In this document: piece by piece, positions 25,987-32,812 of the stretch
Layout: each line of letters begins with the position of its first letter
Position numbering within the stretch: the stretch's first letter is position 1
Assembly: GCA_016700115.1 (NCBI GenBank)
Contig: CP064999.1
Span: 4,154,001 to 4,218,000, forward strand
Source: Sphingobacteriales bacterium
GTDB lineage: Bacteria; Bacteroidota; Bacteroidia; Chitinophagales; UBA2359
Length of the DNA: 64,000 nt
Direction of reading: 5' to 3'
The notes under the pieces: model-generated
The model's database searches: none
Told to the model about the DNA's origin: nothing
The model's input: only the letters and a program-made list of their open reading frames with translations
Translations under genes and position numbers: made by a program

Positions 25987-27345
25987 TTAAGGAATGAACA
26001 TTGTTCCAAGTCTTGGTACGCCATTAATAACATTGCCCCGCAGGAAGATTGTTTGTCCACCAACATTTACTGGAAGATTATTAAAAACACCACTTGCAGG
26101 TAGTTTGCCATTCGCTGCATTTAAAACAGCTCTAACAGTATTTTCTTGACCGCCAAATTTTGATACTAATCCACCAAGATTATGTTTTGGAGCAAATAAG
26201 TGAGCTATTTTGTTGGGATCTTTCATTACAAGACCAACTGCATCATCAATTGTGCTTGTAGAAAATTGACTAATTAGTTTCGTACTCGTCTTAGTGGCTT
26301 CATCCGCAAAGCTACCACCAATTTTGAAAAGTTTTGACCCGCTGAACAATTTCCCTATTGGGATAGGAATAGCGAATCCTTCAAAAAAGTAGTTTTGATT
26401 TATAGCCCCGCTTGACCCGGTAAAGGGTTGCCATGTATTTGAATTCGGAATAATTTCCGTTGCGGTTACTACTTCCCCGCTTTCCGACCATCTGTAAGTC
26501 GAGGTATTTATGTTTAGCGTTTCCCTAGAACCATCCTCTCCCGTCTGCATTATCCGAGTTTGCGATTCTATGGAGAAAACTTTCTTGCCGTCCTCCCAAC
26601 TCTTATTTATCTTGCCCGACATTTCGTGTTCCTTGCGATATGCTTTCGCTTCCTTGCGGGTTTCAAATAATCCTAAAGGGTCTGTATTGAGTATCGGATT
26701 ATTGAAGGAGAACCTGTAAGGTGACCATTCGGGAGCAAGTTCTGCCATCGGGTCTGTCTGCCACCACCGCCCCGTTTGAGGGTCAAGGGTTCTAAACTGT
26801 GCGTGATTGACGTGAAGCCCGAAATCTTCTATTAGCTCAATGCCGTTGTACTGGTAGTTATTCCCTTCCCCATCGAAGGTAGTGGATAATTCTTGGATGG
26901 GCAAGCCGAAAGGATAATAATTGGTTTGTTGCAAGATTTCGGCTGTTCCGTCATTGTCGGAGTCGGTGAAACAGATGCGGGTGTTGCCTAAGTGGTCGCG
27001 CAGGGAGTATTCGTGGCGGAGGTTCATGCCGGGTAGCAAGTTGATGCGTCCTTCTTCGTGGTAGTAAGATTCAGCTATATTGTTGACGTATTCTACTGCC
27101 CCTATATAGTCGCGTTTGTCGCAGTTGGTCGGAGGCTCTTCCGGTGGTGGCATACTTTCGGCGGGATTGGTGAAAGTGGGTGGTATCAGGCGTTTGATAA
27201 ATTGTATGCGCTCGGATATGTTGCGGTAATATTCGCCTTCGGTCAGGGTATCTGTTCCGGGCAAGCGGGCAGACCCTACGGAATCTAACCTCGCGGAGAA
27301 AAATCTGTGTTTGTCAATCGGAGGAGTGGCTGGTGGTGGTGGCAT
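25987..27345 (-). CDS. RHS strand, core and pretoxin linker with small unassigned toxin tip (C12)
   Basis: 452 residues and the longest RHS piece of the island. The frame is open back to 27414 (VTWIYDATGRKLQKRTC), where it abuts the stop codon of the C13 immunity gene; ATG 27345 is the first start. It contains the proline-rich FTNPAESMPPPEEPP segment, the HVNHAQFRTLDP core and the linker shared with C4 and C10. The tip of about 90 residues (HLFAPKHNLGGLVSKFGGQE, AANGKLPASGVFNNLPV, TIFLRGNVINGVPRLGT) has a KHNLG start and an RG..NG.PR.GT end. This resembles small BECR-fold RNase toxins, but that is tentative. Both toxin and immunity genes are open. Confidence 0.72.
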   Translation of the reverse strand: MPPPPATPPIDKHRFFSARLDSVGSARLPGTDTLTEGEYYRNISERIQFIKRLIPPTFTNPAESMPPPEEPPTNCDKRDYIGAVEYVNNIAESYYHEEGRINLLPGMNLRHEYSLRDHLGNTRICFTDSDNDGTAEILQQTNYYPFGLPIQELSTTFDGEGNNYQYNGIELIEDFGLHVNHAQFRTLDPQTGRWWQTDPMAELAPEWSPYRFSFNNPILNTDPLGLFETRKEAKAYRKEHEMSGKINKSWEDGKKVFSIESQTRIMQTGEDGSRETLNINTSTYRWSESGEVVTATEIIPNSNTWQPFTGSSGAINQNYFFEGFAIPIPIGKLFSGSKLFKIGGSFADEATKTSTKLISQFSTSTIDDAVGLVMKDPNKIAHLFAPKHNLGGLVSKFGGQENTVRAVLNAANGKLPASGVFNNLPVNVGGQTIFLRGNVINGVPRLGTMFIP

Positions 27346-27414
27346 TTGAGCAGTTCCTGACTCGCAGGTTCGTTTTTGGAGTTTGCGGCCGGTGGCATCG
27401 TAAATCCAAGTTAC

Positions 27415-28035
27415 TTACCTTACTATATAAGTAGAATATATAACCGGTGCTTCCATCTTTGCATTTACACTAAAAATCATTTCTTCGATGCATCCTTGTT
27501 GGTCATTCAGCCGCACCCATAATTTATCTGGCAGTATTATTCGTACTGAATCGAGGTCTAAATTAAATGGAATAGTTTCGGGATATCTTTTCTTTCTCTC
27601 CTGATCAATAGAATCTATGTATTTGGCCCGAAAGTTAAAATCCATGTCAAAATGTAAAATGGTTTCATGGTAAAAAAACAATGCGGGATAGGCATATAAT
27701 AGTTTGTTGCTTTGTGGGGACATTCTGTAAGTATAGCCTGATAACAAATCTATACTATCAATAAGCACACCTGTTTGCGAGTTAATTTTGTACAAGAAAA
27801 GAGCATTGTCAAAAATAAAAAGTAGATTTCTGGTTGTATCTAAGATGAACGGAATTCCTGTATCATAATCATCTGTTCCAAACTTAAAAGTATCTCTCCA
27901 TTCTTTTTGCCAGACTTCGTACATGATACTTCGGTTTTTTCTGTAAAACTCAATTGTGTCGTTTTCTTTGTTGCTACAAGAAAACAAGACTATAAAAATA
28001 AAAAGCCCTGTAATATATGTGTATGTTTTTTTCAT
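27415..28035 (-). CDS. lipoprotein, predicted immunity protein of cassette C13
   Basis: 206 residues, with the same length and fold as the C1 immunity protein and differing at scattered positions (for example the FDNALFLYKINSQTGVLIDS stretch). The lipobox is LFSC, Cys 20. It starts 6 bases after the tip stop. Its own stop codon is joined directly to in-frame RHS sequence of C12, so a cassette boundary lies exactly here. Confidence 0.7.
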   Translation of the reverse strand: MKKTYTYITGLFIFIVLFSCSNKENDTIEFYRKNRSIMYEVWQKEWRDTFKFGTDDYDTGIPFILDTTRNLLFIFDNALFLYKINSQTGVLIDSIDLLSGYTYRMSPQSNKLLYAYPALFFYHETILHFDMDFNFRAKYIDSIDQERKKRYPETIPFNLDLDSVRIILPDKLWVRLNDQQGCIEEMIFSVNAKMEAPVIYSTYIVR

Positions 28036-28041
28036 AACAAG

Positions 28042-28894
28042 CTATCTTATAAAATCATTAATATTCCTATCCATAAAGTAATTTTGTGTCCATCCTTGTT
28101 TTTGTAGTCTTTCAAAAGTTTTATTCCAAAATGGCTTCAACTCCATAAACATGTTTACCCTGTTTTCATACAAATATCCGGAAGTATTTAACATAGCATC
28201 GTGATGTACATCTTGCGCTTCTCTTACACCTCGGGTAGAGATAGATTGCATATTCAATTCTACATGCTGCGATTCATGCTCGAAGGTGCCGGCAATGTTG
28301 GCGAGTTGTGTGCCGAAGTCGTCAAAGCCATTGGCGTTGTATAGCAGGTATTGATATATTAAAAGACAAGTAGTTTTCTGAGGTTCCGTTTAGAGCAGCA
28401 TCTATAATTCTTTCGCTAACTGCTCCTTCTTTTACTATATTAGGCTCTTTCCCTTTCTCATTGAGGTAAACCTGTGTTTCTCCATTGGCAATTCTGTTTT
28501 TGGTTTTTTCTGCATCAAAAGAAATCGAAACATGTCCAAATTTGCCACCTTCCCCATATAACGCATGAAATTTTTTGCCTTCTTTTGTAGATGACCATAA
28601 ATTATAGGCGGCCTTAGCTACCTGATTATTTTTAAAATTGGTTCGTATGGTATCTCCTAAAATATCGCTATACAACACGGGGTTGTTGGCCATTGCGGCA
28701 TAATTACTATGGGTATAGTTAGGTTTCGGGTCTATCTGCCACCACCGCCCCGTTTGAGGGTCAAGCGTGCGAAACAGGGCATGATTGACATGCAACCCAA
28801 AATCTTCTATTAGCTCAATGCCGTTGTACTGGTAGTTATTCGCCTTTACCCCTACCGGTGCTTCAAAGTTAGGAGATAGTTTTTGAATGGGCAA
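28042..28894 (-). pseudogene. RHS core with metallopeptidase tip, frameshifted (C13)
   Basis: Open from 28894 (MPIQKLSPNFEAPVGVKANN) through the HVNHALFRTLDP core to SFNISIPAIQRQWL at 28322. A two-base loss (GTATAGC against GTATGTAGC in C1) near 28340 then shifts the frame. The HESQH zinc motif and the C-terminal part (MNMQSISTRGVREAQD..., 28042-28257) follow in another frame. C1 is whole at this site but broken in its core, so the two copies complement each other. Confidence 0.7.
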
Positions 28895-28901
28895 GTCTTG
28901 T

Positions 28902-28936
28902 TACCCCTAAATCCCCTGCAGGGGACTTTTTGCTTG
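28902..28936 (+). repeat. palindromic island element (forward)
   Basis: TACCCCTAAAT, CCCCTGCAGGGG, ACTTTTTGCTTG, at the 5' end of the C13 core on the minus strand, same junction as in C1 and C11. Confidence 0.85.
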
Positions 28937-28957
28937 CTTCGTAGGGGAAGCTGTGGG

Positions 28958-29432
28958 TTAAGGAGTAAACAATAAACGGTTTTGTACAGTCTGTTTTATT
29001 GATTCAAACACTGCTTTTGTATCTTCAATAACCGCTTCATTTGTAAAACGTATGACTTCAATTCCGAGTTGTTCCAGTTCTGCAGTACGAGCAACATCGT
29101 ATTGGTACTGTTCTTTAATTTGGTGGATGGAACCGTCAATTTCAACAACCAAACCTGCCTGATGGCAATAAAAGTCGGCGATAAAATATAAAAGGGGGTG
29201 TTGTCTTCTGAATTTGACCCCACAACATTGGTTTTTGTATAGGTACTGCCAAAGCATCGCTTCTGCAGGAGTAGGGTTTGTACGTATTGTTTTTGCATAT
29301 TGAAACAACCATGGTGGGGCATTTGCAAATTGGGTTATCAGGTTTGTTTTCGGGTAACATAGGTTCAGTATATGATTTTAATTTTGGTGAAGTTGGTAAA
29401 TAAAATAATGAATTGTATTGTTGCCTAAACAT
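28958..29432 (-). pseudogene. DUF559 endonuclease-domain gene, frameshifted copy 2
   Basis: The N-terminal 33 residues (MFRQQYNSLFYLPTSPK... PENKPDN) and the main domain are in different frames because of an extra C near 29334 (AACCCAA for AACCAA). The main domain is open from Met 29308 (MFQYAKTIRTNPTPAEAMLW). It keeps IADFYCHQAGLVVEIDGSIH, holding the D and ExD residues of the PD-(D/E)xK-like fold, and VIRFTNEAVIEDTKAV. A shorter protein from 29308 (116 residues) could still be functional. Proteins of this family are often small stand-alone nucleases; a role with the cassettes is unknown. Confidence 0.7.
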
Positions 29433-29471
29433 TGTCTGTATTTGCTAACACTTGATAGTATAAACATATTT

Positions 29472-29498
29472 AAGTCCCCTTCAGGGGATTTAGGGGTA
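29472..29498 (-). repeat. palindromic island element (reverse)
   Basis: AAGTCCCCTTCAGGGGATT then TAGGGGTA, counterpart of the copy at 9220. Confidence 0.85.
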
Positions 29499-29502
29499 GA
29501 AA

Positions 29503-29644
29503 AGGATCAAGCGTGCGAAACTCAGCATGATTGACATGCAACCCAAAATCTTCTACCAACTCAATGCCGTTGTATTGATAATTATTCGCCTTTACCCCTA
29601 CCGGTGCTTCAAAGTTAGGAGAAAGTTTTTGAATGGGCAAGCCT
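29503..29644 (-). pseudogene. isolated RHS core fragment, copy 2
   Basis: Reads LPIQKLSPNFEAPVGVKANN then YQYNGIELVEDFGLHVNHAE and FRTLDP on the minus strand, without a tip. Counterpart of 9254-9395, again held between a reverse and a forward element. Confidence 0.75.
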
Positions 29645-29647
29645 TGT

Positions 29648-29682
29648 TACCCCTAAATCCCCTGCAGGGGACTTTTTGCTTG
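29648..29682 (+). repeat. palindromic island element (forward)
   Basis: TACCCCTAAAT, CCCCTGCAGGGG, ACTTTTTGCTTG, at the 5' end of the isolated core. Confidence 0.85.
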
Positions 29683-29836
29683 CTTCGTAGGGGGAAGGAT
29701 AGTTGTGTTTGAGAAGATAAGCGGCATTGAGTTGGTAAAGAAAATTTACTTGGTTAAAGTTATATAAATTCAAACTGAAATCACTGCCCACACACTGATT
29801 GTATTATAAAAATCACTTGACAATAAAGACGTATTT

Positions 29837-29863
29837 AAGTCCCCTGCAGGGGATTTAGGGGTA
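29837..29863 (-). repeat. palindromic island element (reverse)
   Basis: AAGTCCCCTGCAGGGGATT then TAGGGGTA; here the loop is GC rather than TC, making a perfect CCCCTGCAGGGG palindrome in the reverse orientation. Confidence 0.85.
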
Positions 29864-29882
29864 AAAACAGGCTGCTACTTCT

Positions 29883-30160
29883 TTATATACAAGTTCGTTT
29901 CTGAAGTTTGCAGCCGGTGGCATCGAAAATCCAGGTGATGGTTTTGCCGTCGGCAAAGGTAACTTTGCGGGGCAGGTTGAGGTGGTTGTATTGTATCATC
30001 ATGCCTTTGTTGGCATCCATGACCATGTTGCCGTTGGCATCGTATGCATATTCGGGGTTGGCGGTGGGATTATCCCTTTTGAGGCCAAAAAAATCAAGTT
30101 TTTCTAAATCGCAATAAAAATATGAAAGCTTGCAGGATGCTTTTTCAGCCTTTCAAAAAG
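29883..30160 (-). pseudogene. RHS/YD-repeat fragment at the 5' edge of the island
   Basis: Open on the minus strand from about 30160 to TAA at 29883-29885. It reads DNPTANPEYAYDANGNMVMD, ANKGMMIQYNHLNLPRKVTF and ADGKTITWIFDATGCKLQKR, classic YD-repeat strands, then stops after TCI. This is the most upstream RHS sequence in the island. The signal peptide and the remaining thousands of bases of a full RHS gene are absent, and upstream lies a decayed repeat region. The island therefore has no head gene here. Confidence 0.7.
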
Positions 30161-30445
30161 TTTATTGAAGGGTAGAAGCTGTTTATGCTGCCTCTGAAAA
30201 AGTAGGGTGAGCATTGCAGGAAGTTTTTTCGGTTGCTAAAAATGTTGAGTCGCCGGTTTGCGGAATTTTTTTTGCTCCCGAAAAAGATTCACAGGGTTTG
30301 CCGGCACTTTTTTTGTTGCTTTAAAAGTTCAGTGAGCAATGTGCGGGATTTATTCAGCGCCGGAAAAAGTTTTTTACAACTTGCAAGAAGTTTTTTGAGC
30401 CTCCGAAAAAGTTACTTTTACGTTGAAGGAAGTTCAATCTGGGGC
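30110..30445. repeat. degenerate tandem repeat of about 42 bases
   Basis: About seven or eight imperfect units can be lined up by eye. Each starts near TTGCAGGAA or TTTGCGGAA, continues with TTTTTT, a GC..CC piece and GAAAAAGTT, and repeats after 40-45 bases. Stops occur in all frames I checked, so it is not coding now. The 548 bases between the island and the next gene hold only this repeat and AT-rich sequence. Confidence 0.45.
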
Positions 30446-30708
30446 ATATTGGCCCCAATATGAAGCAGATGAAGCAGCGAATTTATGTAATTTAACAAAA
30501 TTTTTGCAAAAAAAAGTAGCGAATTGGGCTTGAAATAAATTCTTTGATGAATATTTAGAAGATTTTTCGCAAAAAAAGGCAAAAATATTTAGCCGTGATG
30601 AAACTTTTAAAAAACGAATGTTGTTTACTGAACTATAACAACAAATCAAGGCCTTGTTTGAAGTTATGAAAGTACTTATTTTTTAAACAAAAAAATTATT
30701 TTAACATT

Positions 30709-31410
30709 ATGGCAACAGAATATTATTTGCCCAACTCTGATGATGGACGAAACGGATGGTTGAACAATTTCAACACCAAATTGCCCGAACATGCCACTGC
30801 ATTGGAAATTGATGCACCTACATTGGCTTATGTCAACAATGCCACCCTTGTAATTGATTATGTGCTGACACTTGAACGCGCACTAAAAGCCAATTCAAGC
30901 GAGTGGACCGCCTACAAACGCGTTCATATTCGCGGGAAAGCCGGTGAGCCTGTAAGCGGTATTCCTACCCTTGTTACGCTTGGTACACCGCCAACGGCTC
31001 CTACCGAGCCTGTGATGGCACGTATCATCAAATTGGTACAAATCATAAAAAATCACCCCAACTACACCGAATCTATCGGAAGGGATTTAAAGGTTATCGG
31101 TCCAGATTCTACGGTTACCGATACAACAAATTGGCAACCGAAGCTTAAAGCTGTTCTGAATGCAGGTAAAGTGTTACTTAAATTCACCAAAGGGAAAGCC
31201 GAAAGCACCGATTTTTATGTTGACCGGGGTCACGGATTGGGGTACGTTAAAATGGACTATACCGTAACTTCTTCCTTCGAAGACCCCATTACGTTGCCGG
31301 TAGGTTCGGCTCCTGAAATTTGGACCTACCGCGCCGTTTTCCGATATGGAGGGGTGCAGGTAGGGATGCTTTCTTTGCCCGTTTCTATCGTGGTCGTACC
31401 CTTTATTTGA
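30709..31410 (+). CDS. conserved hypothetical protein with C-terminal fibronectin-III-like domain
   Basis: 233 residues without signal peptide. The opening YYLPNSDDGRNGWLNNFNTK is typical of a family of short Bacteroidota proteins whose C-terminal half looks like a fibronectin-III-type sandwich: FYVDRGHGLGYVKMDYTVTS, then PEIWTYRAVFRYGGVQVGML and a VSIVVVP end. The middle (EWTAYKRVHIRGKAGEPV, KLVQIIKNHPNYTESIGRDL) is helical. Function is unknown. It is flanked by the degenerate repeat and a 223-base spacer with nothing recognisable, and is GC-richer than its surroundings. Confidence 0.65.
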   Translation: MATEYYLPNSDDGRNGWLNNFNTKLPEHATALEIDAPTLAYVNNATLVIDYVLTLERALKANSSEWTAYKRVHIRGKAGEPVSGIPTLVTLGTPPTAPTEPVMARIIKLVQIIKNHPNYTESIGRDLKVIGPDSTVTDTTNWQPKLKAVLNAGKVLLKFTKGKAESTDFYVDRGHGLGYVKMDYTVTSSFEDPITLPVGSAPEIWTYRAVFRYGGVQVGMLSLPVSIVVVPFI

Positions 31411-31620
31411 GCGGGTTAAAAAAGCCTCGAAAAAGACAGCCTCCTATAGATCCAATACAAAGTCCATCGTTGCATGGCTAAAATATTGGCAATCATTTGA
31501 AAGTCAATTTTAGCCCTTTGAATGAAAACTGAATTTTGGCTGGTACTTAAAGAAGTAAGCACTAAAAAAATTCATAAGCCATCCTAAAACTATGGAAGCA
31601 GTATGAATTTAATTTTCTGC

Positions 31621-31628
31621 TACCTTTG
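31621..31628 (+). promoter_or_regulatory. -7 box (TACCTTTG) for the glycosyltransferase gene
   Basis: TACCTTTG fits TAnnTTTG and ends 5 bases before the ATG at 31634, so a transcript would have little or no leader. Confidence 0.45.
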
Positions 31629-31633
31629 TTGGC

Positions 31634-32812
31634 ATGGAAAACAAGGTAATATCGGGGGGGGGAGGTAAAAAAATATTGGTTTTAGGACCGGCATATCCCT
31701 ATCGCGGAGGCATCGCCACGTTTAGCGAAAGATTGTCGGAAACATTTGCCAAATCCGGACACAATTCTGAAATTTTTACCTTCACCCTTCAATATCCCGC
31801 TTTTATTTTTCCGGGAAAAACCCAATACAGCAATGATCCACCACCGGAAATCAAAATTTTTCGCCTTTTTAATTCCATAAATCCGGTCAACTGGATAATT
31901 TCAGGGCTTAAAATCAAACAGTTAAAGCCCGATTTGGTGATCTGGCAGTTTTGGATGCCCTACCTTGCGCCTTTGATGGGAACGGTCAACCGTCTGATTT
32001 TGCGCAACCGGCATACCAAAATCGTCGGAATTCTGCATAATTTACACCCTCACGAACCCCGCCCTTTCGACCGTTGGTTTACCCGTTATTTTGTCCGTTC
32101 CTGCCATGCTTTTGTCTGTCTTTCCGACTCGGTCAGGAAAGAACTCCTCGAATTTAACCGCAATTCCAAAGCCGTATTTATTCCCCATCCGGTCTATGAC
32201 AATTTTGGTCAAATCGCCGAAAAAAGGGTTGCCCGTCAATATTTAGGGCTTTCCCAAACCCAAAATATTGCCCTTTTTTTCGGATTGGTGCGTCCCTACA
32301 AAGGGTTGGATGTCCTGATTAAAGCAATGGCCGACCCCCGGCTGAGCCAAAATCACCACCTGCTTTTACTTATAGCCGGTGAATTTTACGAACCCATCGA
32401 ACGGTTTTTGGAAATGATTGCCGCATTAAACCTTGAGCAAAATGTAAAAATCGAACCTCGGTTTATTGCTTCGGAGGAGGTAAAATATTATTTCTGTGCC
32501 GCCAACATCATCGTCCAACCTTACCGCACCGGCACACAAAGCGGCATTACACAAATGGCCTACCATTTTAACCGCCCCATGTTGGTAACCGATGTCGGTG
32601 GGCTTGCCGAAATTGTGCCTCACAACATAGCCGGTTATGTTGTCCCGCCCGAAAATCCGGCTGCCATCGCCGATGCATTAGATGATTTTTTTACTCACCA
32701 ACGTGAGGAAGAATTTAGCAAAGGGACAGCACAAAACAAACACCGGTTCAGTTGGAAAGCCATGACCAATGGGATTTTGGAGTTGACTAATGCAATACTG
32801 CCAACAGTTTAG
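31634..32812 (+). CDS. glycosyltransferase family 4 protein
   Basis: 392 residues with a GT-B fold. The N-terminal domain begins KKILVLGPAYPYRGGIATFS, the acceptor-side glycine loop, and the C-terminal domain begins ALFFGLVRPYKGLDVLIKAM, followed by YFCAANIIVQPYRTGTQSGI and VTDVGGLAEIVPHNIAGYVV, the nucleotide-sugar binding part of GT4 enzymes. It likely adds a sugar to a cell-surface glycan or lipid. The 5' end encodes SGGGG from a run of nine G. Its last 26 bases overlap the convergent DgkA-type gene. Confidence 0.9.
   Translation: MENKVISGGGGKKILVLGPAYPYRGGIATFSERLSETFAKSGHNSEIFTFTLQYPAFIFPGKTQYSNDPPPEIKIFRLFNSINPVNWIISGLKIKQLKPDLVIWQFWMPYLAPLMGTVNRLILRNRHTKIVGILHNLHPHEPRPFDRWFTRYFVRSCHAFVCLSDSVRKELLEFNRNSKAVFIPHPVYDNFGQIAEKRVARQYLGLSQTQNIALFFGLVRPYKGLDVLIKAMADPRLSQNHHLLLLIAGEFYEPIERFLEMIAALNLEQNVKIEPRFIASEEVKYYFCAANIIVQPYRTGTQSGITQMAYHFNRPMLVTDVGGLAEIVPHNIAGYVVPPENPAAIADALDDFFTHQREEEFSKGTAQNKHRFSWKAMTNGILELTNAILPTV
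31654..31662 (+). repeat. G9 homopolymer in the 5' end of the glycosyltransferase gene
   Basis: Nine consecutive G, followed closely by A7, at codons 8-10 of the gene. Gain or loss of one G would shift the frame before the first conserved motif. Confidence 0.9.

Noticed and set aside
12994..26719. Identical 69-residue plus-strand frames (MFSVSLEPSSPVCIIRVCDS...) opposite C4, C10 and C12
   Set aside because: They are the reverse strand of the shared pretoxin linker; identity simply reflects the linker, and they have no start context of their own.
30110..30445. CRISPR array
   Set aside because: The units are degenerate along their whole length, with no constant repeat and unique spacer alternation and no cas gene nearby.
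6928..30708. Insertion sequence or integrase driving the island
   Set aside because: I looked for DDE, HUH or tyrosine recombinase motifs and terminal inverted repeats with target duplications and found none; only the short palindromic element is present.
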